Origin: Ceratodon purpureus
Taxonomy: Eukaryota > Streptophyta > Bryopsida > Pseudoditrichales > Ditrichaceae
DNA: 64,000 nucleotides
Assembly (NCBI GenBank): GCA_014871385.1
Contig: CM026422.1
Span: 16,556,153-16,620,152 of the forward strand
Direction: 5' to 3'
Of this stretch, positions 45,742 through 57,000 are shown one piece after another (position 1 is the stretch's first letter; every line of letters begins with the position of its first letter). The notes beneath the pieces are model-generated. The model saw only the letters and a program-made list of their open reading frames with translations, made no database searches and had not been told where the DNA came from. Made by a program: the position numbers and the translations under genes.

Positions 45742-48357
45742 TCCTCCCTAGAATTATTAGGCCTAACCAAACAGGGTTTTTTAAAGGTCGTAGCATCATA
45801 GACAACGTTTTCTTAGCCTTAGAGACTATGGGTTGGGCTATAGAGTCAAACCAACCGATGGTTATGCTTCTATTAGATTTTGAGAAGGCCTATGATAGAG
45901 TAGAATGGGGCTTCTTAGAGGGCACCATGTTGGCCATGGGCTTTGATAGCACTTGGATAGCATGGACAAGAGCCCTATACATAGAATCGTGGTGTGTTGT
46001 GGGCCTAAATGGCACTACTAGTGAGCCATTTAAACTCACTCGATCCATCCGCCAAGGTTGTCCGCTTGCCCCCTTCCTCTTTCTCTTTGTTGCAGATTGT
46101 CTAGGCTATGTCCTTAAGAACGACCCTCAAGTGGAAGGTATTCTTCTTCCCAATACCTCTAAACCTCTCATTGACTGCGAATTCGCGGATGATACTAACC
46201 TCTACTTCTCAGACACTCTTCAGAACCTTAACAGTGCCAAAGCCGCCCTGAAAATCTTCTGACTAGCTTCTTAGGCGTGCATCAATTGGCACAAATCAAC
46301 AGCCATTTGGGTTTCCAACAACCCACAGCCCTTCACATAGGGCACAGAGGTGAACCTCAGATGGCTCCAACTAGTTGAGTTAACCAGGTACCTTGGGTTC
46401 CAAATTGGCTTTCAGGTTTCGCCGGAGGATAGATTTGCTGCAATCTTGGCTTCCTTGCGGAAGAAGCTAACATATTGGAGCCCACCTACCTCTGCTTGGC
46501 GAGCAGAATTCTAATTTCTAATCAGGTGCTCTTATCATCAATATAGTATGTGGCTAGCTGTTGGAGCCCACATCTCCGTTCCATAGCTAAGGTAAGAGCA
46601 CTCATTCGAAACTATATATGGTATGGGGAAAACAGCGATCGTAACTGCCGGGCCAAGGACGTGGCATGGAACTCTCTGATCCTTCCACTCAAGCAAGGAG
46701 GAGTGAAGCTGCTGGACCCCGAGCTACAAATCCAAGCCCTTTTGGTCAAAATCTTCGTTCGAGGCCTCATGCAAGGAGACGCTCCATGGCGCGCCCTGAT
46801 ACAACATCGAGTTAACAACATCCGTCCCAAGAAGGGAGGTGAGTGGCCTCCTCACATCCAGTTTATCCTTTATGCAACCTCTATTTGAACCAAAGGATCT
46901 AGCCTCTGGCTCGGGATATGGAAAGCATGGGTAAGCATCCGCCACCAACTCTTTTTTCAACAACCAACCACCCCCAAAGCAGTCATCCGGCAGAACATTT
47001 TCTGGAATGGCGAACTGCTAGACGAAGCTGAGAATATGTTTGGAGACTCAGCCTACGCCTATGCCATATGGCTGCACCTGGATGCGGCGAAAAATTATTC
47101 AAGTGGGAGATCTCTAGGACCCCCTTCTGAACATGTGGAAGGCAGCCCAGGAGCTGGCGCTCACTCTCGGCAACCGACAGCTCATCGACTGCAAGAGCGC
47201 CATCCTGCAGGCTATCCCGGCCACATTGAAACTAGCTCCAGAAATCCTGTTCGCACCCTTTGAATGGCTAGCCACCCTCAACCCTGAAGGAAAGTTAAGT
47301 TCCATCTTTCAGCTGCATTCCCCGGGCTTGGGCTCACTCTTTGTACAAATCATAGCTAATTTTTTTGAGAGAGCACACGGTCCTCTACAGGATATCAGCT
47401 TCCTCACTCTTCATCGGGCCTGAGTCGTCACACCGTGTGGTGATCTGCGCACCACCACCATCAACCCCAAGGCAGAATATTCAGACGATATCTGGTGCAT
47501 GGGAATCGGCGCAAAGCTCCCCTTCGACCCCTATGAGTGGAATTGGGACAAGGTCGGCCTCATCAAGGAGCATGCTTTCTTCAACTATTCAGCTCGCAAC
47601 GGATACCGCACTGGCCTTTTCTCATCAAGCCACAGAAAGGGAGACTACTCCTCAAGCAAGCCCAGCTTAACCTCACTGAAGACGAGACGAAGCGCGCCAT
47701 CAAGTTGCAATGGAACTCCATCAAGCCGGCAAAATTACAATTCTTCTCATGGCAGTGTAACTCAGGAGGACTACCTACCGGTGCGTGGGCTAAGGTAATG
47801 GGCTTCGACGCGGAGTGCCGCAGCTGCGCTGTTGGTTTTGAAGAAACTTTGGAGCACTTGCTGTCGGACTGTAGGTTTGCGAGGTGTGTATGGGCTTGAG
47901 TCGCTGGCATCAGGCTGGCACTGGGTCTCTCCGGGCAACTCTCTTGGAGGGAGAAGCTCACCGGGATCCCCCAGGCCTCCACCCGTTCTCGGCTAGTGCT
48001 GCGCCATCTCCGAACCCGCCCAATCAAGCTTGGGACGTGCTACGAGTTGCCTTACTGTGGAGTTTATGGTGTGCACGTAAGCGGTTCATTTCCAAGAATG
48101 AACCCTTGAATGTGCTCCAAATCTGCCAATCTGCTTGGAGGGATACGATCTGCGCCGGTATGGCCCGTAGGTCCATAGTGCTTAAGAATTGGCAGAACTG
48201 TGGTGAGACTCGTAAGTCTAAATTAGAGCAGGAATTTATCTCCATTTGGTGTTGTAAGGAGGTCTTCTGCAAAGGAGGCCTTCACTCCCCCCAGTGGCGG
48301 TTCACCCCGGCCCTCACCACGAACCTAAGACCCTTGATTTGGGACCCAGATTGATTC
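45742..48357 (+). pseudogene. LINE reverse transcriptase and zf-RVT remnant
   Basis: The translation starts in mid-domain (PRIIRPNQTGFFKGRSI, then LLLDFEKAYDRVEW). It includes the RT motifs RQGCPLAPFLF and FADDTN, the latter being the catalytic YADD-type box. The frame is open to 46262, then broken by TGA and TAG codons (many look like CpG decay). Typical LINE C-terminal pieces follow: an LPLKQGGVKLLD segment near 46690, the zf-RVT block KPAKLQFFSWQ with CRSCAVGFEETLEHLL near 47730-47860, and VLRVALLWSLW near 48040. At least two frameshifts. Non-functional. Confidence 0.9.
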
Positions 48358-48412
48358 TACTTCGCTTTTTCCTCCCCCAGTTTTCACTGGGCTTGGGGGG
48401 TTTTTTTGCACT

Positions 48413-48817
48413 AACATTACGTGCAAAATGGGGTCATGAAAAGGCTGTGTAAGCGGCACGTGAGAGAAAAAAACAGGCGCTGCCCGCGTACTTTTTGACA
48501 CGGCACCAAAGGTGCCACCGTGGTGCCAGCAACCGCCACGGGGGCTCAAACCAATGACCTCCGAGCGAGGCGTGTGGGGGGCACAATCTACAGTGCCGGG
48601 CTGACACCATCTACCCACTTGGGACCAAACCCCGAGACAAGTCATTCATGTCTCAAGAATTATTCCTCGGAGGATTGTTCACAGTGCGCCACGCAATTCT
48701 GTGCGGGCAGCAACTCTGGCACCCGCTGCCAGCGACAGTGCGGGGGGCAGCAGGGGGTTCACCTAGAAAGGGCAGGCTTACACGGCCTTTTCATGACCCC
48801 ATTTTGCACGTAATGTT
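48413..48817. mobile_element. TIR element nested in the LINE 3' UTR, 405 bp
   Basis: A 42-bp terminal inverted repeat (48413-48454 against 48776-48817) with a single mismatch starts AACATTACGTGCAAAATGG. The interior is GC-rich with smaller hairpins (GGCACC-AAA-GGTGCC at about 48502) and no coding frame. LINE 3' UTR sequence continues on both sides. No clear target-site duplication could be defined. Confidence 0.88.
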
Positions 48818-48854
48818 TGATGGTCACCTTTCCCTCAAAAAAAAAAAAAAAAAA

Positions 48855-48869
48855 AACTGTTAATTGAGG
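48855..48869. repeat. LINE target-site duplication, right copy
   Basis: AAACTGTTAATTGAG directly after the poly-A tail. The first few A residues could equally be tail. Confidence 0.92.
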
Positions 48870-50206
48870 ACTCCGATCTTGTTAATATGCACATGATCAA
48901 AACAAATCTACAGCCACCTAAACTTGTGTTCCTAAACTTGGAATTCCACTTGGATGCATCTTCAATTCAGCCAACAATCCTACCCTTCCATAAATATTAA
49001 CGGCCCCCATTACCAACGACCAGCAAAAAAATTAGGTGCGAATTTTTGCCAGTTGCTTACCTGTTTTCAGGCTGTGCGACCTACATACTAGAAAAAATGA
49101 GAAATTTAGCGGATGAAATCGCCAATGCCCTCCGAAGAAGTACACAAAAATCGCCACTTTTTGGATGAAAATGTCTTAGAATAGAAAAATTTATGGATGA
49201 GCATGTTTGTATGGATGATTGTGTGCATATTTACCTTACTTCCCTACATTCCTAGTTGCCAGTCGCGCTACCAGCAAAAAAGCATAATTTTTTCGCTGCC
49301 AACCACGTTGCAAACCTATTATCTGAAGTCGCCATGCACAAGGCTGTAAACAATGCGCATGATTTCCAAGTCACCGCAAATCAGCTAACCCATTCCATTT
49401 ATGATTTTGGGCCCATGTCTGATATCATTTCTATAGAATCTGACCCAAATTTGATATCATTTCTAAAGTTGAGTCAAATCATTTCTTGCTATATAAATGG
49501 AGCATTTTTTTGATGATTTATTTTTAGCTCTTTAATCGTGGATTATAGTATGGAATACATTCTTTTACAATAAAAACATGTATTGATAAAAATGGAATCC
49601 TTTTAATTCCAAGATTGACTTGAAATATGACTCTCATTGGCCGACTCAAAAAATTGGTGTAAATATATCAGAAAGAGCTTGTTTGCAACAATTAAAAACA
49701 TTCAACTTTGATAGTGTAAAAATTTCAATCCTAAGGGAATTGAAGTCTACTAATCTTGTCTGATATAATAGAAAACTGTGTCAAATACAAAAATTCTTTG
49801 CTTCGAAAGCTTTAATCTTTCAATCCTTATGGTAAAAATTTGTATAGACAAGACCACACATTTTTTAGTAGCTAGATTGTAGATCAAGGAGGTGAAGGTA
49901 GGAAAAAATCATTTCAATTTGGCATATATGATATAGTAAAACATTGTCAAGGAATCTTAGAAATAATTGTTAAATTTATTCATTGATTTAAGGCTTCTTT
50001 ATTTAATGGTGTACAAAGGAAAATATGATATATTTTTTGTGAACAGAATGATCCAAAAATTTACTAAAACAAAGATATTTATGTCTAAGTTCTGAAAAGA
50101 AGAATATATATGTCCTCTTTGGCAAAGTAATTTCTCGATTACAAATAGCACAAAAAGATGTTTTCATATCAACAATGCATGACCTTCGTGAAGCTTAATC
50201 ATGCTA
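48870..50206. other. AT-rich spacer
   Basis: 1.3 kb with no supported gene, RNA or repeat. Confidence 0.45.
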
Positions 50207-50639
50207 CAGTCTAACCTTGATAATGTCACCCTTGTTAATAGAACACCTTGATATTGTCACCTAAAAGTTTGAAACCGATTTTCCTAGTGTAAAACTCCCT
50301 CGTTAATATCACTATCACCCTTGATAATGTCACTATTTTTTTCCAAAATCTGTAGTGTAAGTGTGATAATATCAAGTATGGATGGATGTATTTGATGGTT
50401 GGATGGACAGATGTATGGATGAACAGAGTTTATGGATGGACAGATTGTAGGGATGGACAGATTATATGGATGGACAATTGTATGAATGGACAGATTGTAT
50501 GTATTTGGCTATACTCTAACCTTGATAATATCACATTATGTACAAATCTTCAAAATGTGACATTATCAAATATGTCACACCTTGTTTATATCACACTTTA
50601 TGGTGAAACGGATGGTGTGATATTATCAAGATTAGACTG
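50207..50639. mobile_element. Tc1/mariner- or pogo-like TIR element with internal minisatellite
   Basis: The ends CAGTCTAACCTTGATAATG and CATTATCAAGGTTAGACTG-like match as a ~23-bp inverted repeat with two mismatches. TA flanks both sides (50205-50206 and 50640-50641). Element-end words recur inside (GTGATAATATCAAG near 50365, CTCTAACCTTGATAATATC near 50513), so it may be two elements fused or one with duplicated ends. No transposase frame. Confidence 0.78.
50379..50503. repeat. TGGATGGACAGAT minisatellite
   Basis: Six to seven imperfect copies of a 16-19-bp unit around TGGATGGACAGATTGTA, sitting between the two internal end-like sequences of the surrounding TIR element. Confidence 0.8.
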
Positions 50640-51441
50640 TATATGAAGATTAGAAAAGATTAGATAGACTCTGCAAAATACAACGAGAGTTTTTGGATTA
50701 CTATAGTTCAACATTAACATGACGTTGTGGCAATATGTAAAGCTCATTTTACAATACAACTTGTCTTTTTCTTCGTTTTCTTCTTGTTGTTTTTTTAATT
50801 AATTAATTGTTTTGTTGTTGCACAAATCGAACAGTTTCCTTCCTTCAGTTGCAAGAAAACAAAATACAAAGCCGATCTACTTGTCTGTATTCTTTTTACT
50901 TACGGCCAGATATAGACCCAAAAATTAATAATAAGAAATAATTTTATTTTCAAAAAAACTTTGACAATGTTGGAATTTAGACTATCCTTGTCTGTGAGCT
51001 ATGCAACAGTACCGGTTGTCGGTGCAGAATATATGCAGAATATGTGCAGAATATGTGCAGAATATGTGCATCTTTTTCAATGATAGCAAATACTTCTTTC
51101 TTTTTTAAATTTTTAATTGGATAATAGCAAACACTTGTTTCATATCCGTTCTAAAGTTTCCCTCCATTCTGATTGAATTCTGGCTTTTTCTGCAGATTCC
51201 AAGCCTGTGAAGAAGGGCTTAGGTAAATTTACGGCGCACACTATTCTGAACAACGAATGATCTAAGGGCTTCTTCTGTGGTTGTTGAAAAATACACACTA
51301 ATTAATTGTTGATTTCTCAATTTACATTTGAAAAAATGTAATAAAATTTTGGTGTGAATAATAACCACCAATTATTGTAAGTGACACCAATTCATTCAGT
51401 AGACACTACAGCTATTTGTAAAGGCATCCGGTATTTGACTT
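50640..51441. other. Spacer with a small tandem repeat
   Basis: AT-rich. Four copies of TGCAGAATATG (11 bp) lie at 51023-51069. The imperfect palindrome TTGGTGTGAATAATAACC with ACCAA lies at 51347-51371. No gene. Confidence 0.45.
51023..51069. repeat. 11-bp tandem repeat TGCAGAATATG
   Basis: Four almost perfect head-to-tail copies; the first differs in one base (TGCAGAATATA). Confidence 0.85.
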
Positions 51442-51726
51442 AGATACCATGAGTTTTGCTTAAATGTATTATTTTTTTATTTCAAATAGTCGGGAGACAT
51501 GGAAGAACTTAGTGGTCTCACTATATTCGGTGTGTAAGGGCTTGGTGGTCTTAAAACTCAAGGAAAATTAGTTTTCAAGGATGGAATGACGGCAAAACTA
51601 GTTTTCCTTTATTTTAGAGACCACCAAGCTCTTACGCTAGTATAGTGAGACCACTAAGTTCTTCCATGCCTCCCAACTATTCGAAGTAAAAAAAAATAAT
51701 ACATTAAAGCAAAACTCATGGTATCT
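51442..51726. mobile_element. Foldback MITE, 285 bp, nearly one hairpin
   Basis: Two arms of about 135 bp (51442-51577 and 51592-51726) pair around a ~15-bp loop. They start AGATACCATGAGTTTTGC and share the blocks CATGGAAGAACTTAGTGGTC and TCTCACTATA. Mismatches and a few 1-2-bp indels suggest moderate age. It has no coding capacity. Long hairpins of this kind often feed the small-RNA pathway in plants. Confidence 0.88.
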
Positions 51727-54278
51727 TTTTAAAACACAAAGTGACTTTAAGGATAACTCTACTAGTCGTATAATCTTTGCCCATGAACTTAAATAAGAAG
51801 AAAAATAGAAAATCTATAACTCCAATGTGTGGTTTAACATTTTGCATCTGCATGGAATTATAAAACAGAAGTGATAGTTTGTAGAATTGAATTATAACGT
51901 CCAACAAGTCAATTCTAACAATCAGTGTTTTTTTTCTTTCATTTTCAGCAACTACTCAACTCGCAACATAGAATTTAGATGTCTCACTAAATTTATCTAC
52001 ATTCATTCAACTTTTGTACATTAAATGATCTTTCATCCATTTATTATTGATGTCATCCAAATTTTGGAAATAGTTGTTTCAAAGTTGGCTTCTTCATCCA
52101 AATTTTTCACTTAAAATTTACAAAGGCTGTTTTTAAAGGAGAAATTCGTTGCAATCAGGCTGCTAGCAGCCCAAAAAAAAAAACTTCCCTACCCCTAAGG
52201 GTGGGTGGGCAGGACATTCCTTTACAGGGAAGCTTTTATCACCTTCCTCACCAAATTTCATTCTCAATCAGCCCATTCTCAATTCAAACCTAAACAAATA
52301 TGTACACTCTCTTGTGATTCCAAATTACCAATATAGACACATAGTGCTTTTCACCAGAGAATTCTCAATCAACACACTACTTATAATATAGTAGTGTATG
52401 ACAAAACAATCCAAATAATAAAGAAAAGTTTGTCTTAAAACTGACAATACAAGATCAAACACAAAATAGTTTGAGTCTCCAGAAATCTTTTCATCCCTTG
52501 AATGTTGGTGTAGTAAAGTAAGAAAAATCCAGAGGTAAAGGACCTCACTTGTCCCCATATACACAACCAAAACCATAGTTAGGATTATGTTTGTAGACAA
52601 GGTGTCAACAGCCCTTTACAGCTTGTTATTGCAGTCACAAGAAAAATCAAATCCTACACCAAACATACAAATCAAAGGGAGAGATGAAAGAGTCTAATTG
52701 CAAACATAAATTAGAGGACACAAATCAAAGGGAGAGATGAAAGAGTCTAATTGCAAACATAAATTAGAGGACCTGAGTAGTAGTTCCTCCAAACTCAGCC
52801 ATGTTGCACTTTGCTTCAGCTCCACACCACCATAAACCAAAACTTCACAAGCTCTAAAAATCTCTCACACACATGTAGCAAACTAGAATTACTTTCAAAG
52901 CAGACAAGTAAACAGATGCATATGGCCAAGAAACTCCCATGGTTTTATACCCTCAAAGAAGTCTATAAAGATTCACTTGTTTGTTATATGGACAGAAATA
53001 GCCTCGCTGGTCCAATCATCTTTGACCCTTAGATGAAAGTTAACCTAGATCAAATGGTCATAAATTAATGACTTGCTAGAGTAAAGTTCAAGCTTGTAGT
53101 GAGCCCCAAGTAAAGTAAGCTTCAAGTTTGGAGTAACTACCACTAAGCCATGTGTAAGGGAGGTGGGTGGGTTTCACTAATTTACACCTTATTCAGCATA
53201 TCATGCCATAATAAAGTAACTATGTAATTGCTTGCAAAGTTTTACAAGTAATGTGCAAATTTATTTTGCAAGCCTACATAACTGAAGAGTGCAACTTCTG
53301 TCTGAATCATTGTAATAAAAACCTTATTCAGAAAATAAATTCTAAATTAAATACGTGTATAAGATCTTCCCAATATTTTTTTTTTAAAAAAAAAAAAAAG
53401 AAGAAAAAACACTGCTAACAATGTAACAAAAGTAATTGAATTATGCATATACAAAATAGTTCACTTTCATTGAATTATGTTTGTCTAACTTCTTGTAAAA
53501 CCAAACTTTTAATAAAAGATTGAATTTCCAATGATGTAATTGGTTTAAGAAGGTGATATGTAGTCACTGCTTTAAATGTAATCAAAATACATCATATTTT
53601 ACTTGCTACATATGCATCCTATAAGGTATAAGGGTTAGAAAATTTTAGTCCTAAAAAAGTGTTTTGGTGTGAATAATAACCACCAAAGTAATTAATTAGT
53701 AATTTAGGTCTGAATAATAACCACCAATGTTGTCTTTCAATTATAATCATTTAAATGTATAAATATCTGCAATGCTTATTCTAAATTTCCAAATTGAAAA
53801 TTTATGAAATATCTTGAAGGAAGAATATGAAAGGAATTGTAGCATTGATTGAAAAGTTTTAAAAGTTCACTTGTTTTCAAACAAATTTAACAAGTTTTGT
53901 ATCATTTCAGTGTTGGTGCATTGGACTGGGTGTCCACCAATATAAATTGGAAATGGCCTCTCCTCATTTTTAACCCTAATTTTGTGAATGCTCTCCACCT
54001 TTTCTTTCCAATCACATGCCCAGTTAAATTATTTTTGACCTACAAAATGCAATAACCATGGGGTGACTCCGCTCTGCACCCCAAACTTCCCCTTTAAATT
54101 GGTAATTTAGGCTCCTATCCGCACTCAATATTGAGGTTACCTCAATGTTTTTGTATTCAAAGGTCAAAGAAACTTGACAACTTCTCTAATGCGCAAAGAG
54201 CTCAAAGAGAGGTGGAGAGCCCTCACAGGTCTAGGGTTACAAATGGTGGATAGTGTGTCTCCACTTTATATACCCATA
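51727..54278. other. AT-rich interval with two small repeats
   Basis: 2.5 kb without a supported gene. It contains the 53-bp duplication at 52667-52772, and copies of a GGTGTGAATAATAACC word at 53662-53686 and, partially, 53706-53727. A ~30-bp poly-T/poly-A inverted run lies at about 53370-53400. Confidence 0.45.
52667..52772. repeat. Perfect 53-bp tandem duplication
   Basis: 52667-52719 and 52720-52772 are identical (ACAAATCAAAGGGAGAG ... TTAGAGGAC) with no substitutions, so the duplication is recent or an assembly artefact. Confidence 0.93.
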
Positions 54279-54338
54279 CCCAAGTTTAAGCAAATGAAAG
54301 CAATAATTGTGTTTTCATCTTCATTTGCTTAAACTGGG
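54279..54338 (+). other. 60-bp hairpin just after a TATA-like box
   Basis: The arms (about 54279-54298 and 54320-54338; CAAGTTTAAGCAAATGAA) pair over 18 of 19 positions with a loop of about 22 nt. CTTTATATACCC lies at 54264-54275, directly upstream. Precursor-like shape, but nothing else shows transcription; a small foldback insertion is the alternative. Confidence 0.35.
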
Positions 54339-54339
54339 G

Positions 54340-56603
54340 TAAAGAATGCAAGCTGGTGACTCAACAGAGAACTGAACCACCATAGTGGAAAGTGATCTTA
54401 TACTGACGACTTATTGGTGTGTCTGTAAATCAGTAATTAATTCATTTCTAACTCATTGGCAAATATGATTCAACTTGTTGACATCGAATTATGGATCCAT
54501 GATCCATAGTTCTGTGGATTGTTTTCCTCTAAATTCTGAGATTTGGTGTAACAATGTTTCTTTATTCTTTACCTAAATTTAGCACATGACCACTTCTAAA
54601 AATGTAAAGTTTACAGCATACCATTTTCTAATTTAACTTACTTGGAAATATAAAACATGTGCTCTACCACACCTCTAGAGTTAATTCGATGGGCTGAATC
54701 GTTCATGAAGCAATCAAATTAGTCAGTTAAAATTTTCACGAAACTTTCAAGGAAAAAAAACGACAACAAGTTGGTGTGCATATGAATACCAAGTTGAAGA
54801 TTCATGTTCCCAGTAGGTGGTGCAGTTGAATAAAGATGAAAAATCTAACGTACTAGTTATTACTCAAAAGGCTTATTCATCTGAGAACATTTGGTCCTAA
54901 ATCTCGATCCGGATCGACACGTATTAAAAATTTAACTTGAAAGCATGAATCATGTGGTCAGATCGAATGAGGAGTTGGTCTCAGAAACTTAAATGCATGG
55001 GCCTTGCGATCAGTGAATTTGTCAAAGATATAGCTTGATATATTTCAGCAAGAAATATGCTGACATCATACTTATGCGATCTAGTGGAGATCAATTCGTT
55101 GGTAATCGCGTTGCCTGAATTGTGGGATGTTGTCTATGACTTGATTACGAGCATCATGGAAAATTCTCGCACGTCGAAAGCATAAAATCATAGTTTGACG
55201 ACCGATGCATGGTAGAAAGATATCAGGAATCTTCTCTTAATTACAGGTGAATGTCGTGAACACATACCACCACAGTAGCTATTGGAAGGAAAGATCTATA
55301 ACTGCATTATTTGGGAAAGCTCTGCGCCACATGTACAATATTCGAAAGTCTTCTCAGCCTCCTGATAAGTCGAGGCTGATGAGTCTGCATCACGTCTGCA
55401 TCACAGATTGAGTTGTCACCTTCTCCATAACATGATTCTCAGCCTATACTGCACCACTCCAGAGTCCAAATCAAGCCGGAATATAGTACCACCATGCCAA
55501 ATTGCACACTATACAGCATTTGGAATCAAATGTTTGAGGTTACGCACTGCTGATCTCACTCGCTTCGCATGACGAATCGTTGCCATATAATTGAAAGAGT
55601 AGCTAGCACCGTTCGGAATGGAGTTCAGAAGACTTGAACTAAAATTAAATTATTGGTCTGTATATGATATCATACCTACGATTTGGAGTTTAGTGACCCT
55701 ATATACCTCTGTGAATTGTCGGCATGCCTAGTGTGTGAGTGTTATCCAGTCACTTGCACTGTCAAACTTCAAGCGGTCAGCGACTCAGCTGTTAGAATGG
55801 TGGGTGGCTTGTGGCCCACTCTCCAATTTTCTGGCTTGGATCACAATAGATCCACTCATTTCAAAGTAATCGGGTAGCTGTACCAGGATCCATTCGTAGA
55901 CTTTATCAGTATCTTCTTACATACCACCAAATTATATATGATGACTCGAATCCAAGCTACTGATCCACTGTAATATAAGACTTTGCACAATAGATCAGTT
56001 TGACAGAGAGTACTGGTACTCATGGATGATTTTGTTGACTGAATAAGTTGTCTGCGTTTTGGACGAATAAGTCAGATCATCTCTTGAGCAAGGTGCATCA
56101 AGGCATAAGTCGGTTGCCTAGAGTTGGTGCTTCTTTAGAGGTCTACAAGGTATAGATCACTAAAGCAGAGACTCGGAACTGATTTTCAATGCATGACACC
56201 CTACCGATCGGCCTGATACCCAGCATCCACAACCTGATCAATCTTCCTGGTACCGATAGCTGGTTTCACTAAAATTTGGCAAAACTAAGCTTTTACGATT
56301 CACACACCATATTGTTATCAAGATGGCCACAAGTTCCATGCACTTATAGGTACTAGATTCCGGTCAATCTCCATTCAAAGCTGACAGAGATTTGATTGCA
56401 ATCTAACTATCAATGGGATGTCAACCGATCAGAGTGATTCCTGAGAGCGACCCCAAGACTGTATTGTTCTATGAATTGCTATTAAATTATTTTAAAAAAA
56501 AATCACACTGTAAGTTTGTAACGAAAGTCCAGCTACTAGCAAAACAATTGTAACAAAAGTTGCATGATAATACAATTTGTTACACAACCACAGAAGAAGA
56601 ACT
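54340..56603. other. Spacer, nothing recognised
   Basis: 2.2 kb of moderately AT-rich DNA. No frame has family support and no repeat or RNA gene was identified. Confidence 0.45.
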
Positions 56604-56642
56604 CCAGCCCCAAAGGGGTCGGCGTGAATATAGTGTTTGTTC
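56604..56642 (-). repeat. Hairpin motif shared with 45201-45240
   Basis: CCAGCCCC-AAA-GGGG is followed by CGGCGTGAATATAGTGTTTG on the plus strand. It lies 230 bp from the 5S-like sequence and, read on the minus strand, downstream of it. It may therefore be the 3' part of a 5S-derived SINE. Confidence 0.55.
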
Positions 56643-56872
56643 ATTCTATTTACTAATCCAATTTGGCCATTGGGCAAAGGATAATGAATCTAGAGCTACT
56701 CCATCCTTTCGAAGGTAGACACTTTTTCTACACTAAGTAGTAAGTGCCTCGAAGACAATCGACATATCATCCCCCAAGGTCTTTTTGGATGCCCATACAA
56801 CGAGATCTCAAGACCCCACCATAGTTAGGTGGACTATGGTAGTAGGCACCACGTTGGCATTGGGAACTTATG

Positions 56873-57000
56873 GATGTAGCACCAAGACTTCCCAGGAAGT
56901 CACCCATTTCAGTACAATACTATTCCGGCCCAAAGGCGCTTAGCTTTAGAGTTTTGATGGGATATCCCATCTGGTGTAGTGGCTTTGATATGACTACATC
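56873..57000 (-). pseudogene. 5S rRNA-derived pseudogene (possible SINE head)
   Basis: On the minus strand it follows plant 5S rRNA from end to end. It has the CCCATCA-AAACTC block, AAAGCTAAGCG, GGGTGACTTCCTGGGAAGTC (the box C/3' region, one change from the usual GGGTGACCTCCTGGGAAGTC), and a TGCTACAT end. The middle has many substitutions and a short insertion (GGGATATCCC). It is too diverged to be a working ribosomal gene. As a single copy away from an array it fits a pseudogene or the pol III promoter head of a SINE3-type retroelement. Confidence 0.85.

Larger units (their letters stand above)
45742..48854 (+). mobile_element. 5'-truncated LINE with poly-A tail
   Basis: A non-LTR retrotransposon copy starting inside the reverse transcriptase domain and ending in a poly-A tract at 48838-48857. 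It is bounded by a perfect 15-bp target-site duplication. The 3' UTR has the typical plant-LINE pyrimidine stretch and GC hairpin (CCCCCAG ... CTGGGC ... GGGGGG) at 48373-48400. The endonuclease and ORF1 are absent, so it was dead on arrival. A 405-bp TIR element was later inserted into the 3' UTR. Confidence 0.93.

Noticed and set aside
48490-48620. tRNA-like GGTTTGAGCCCC on the minus strand inside the nested TIR element
   Set aside because: No convincing A box at the right distance and no fold; treated as interior of the TIR element.
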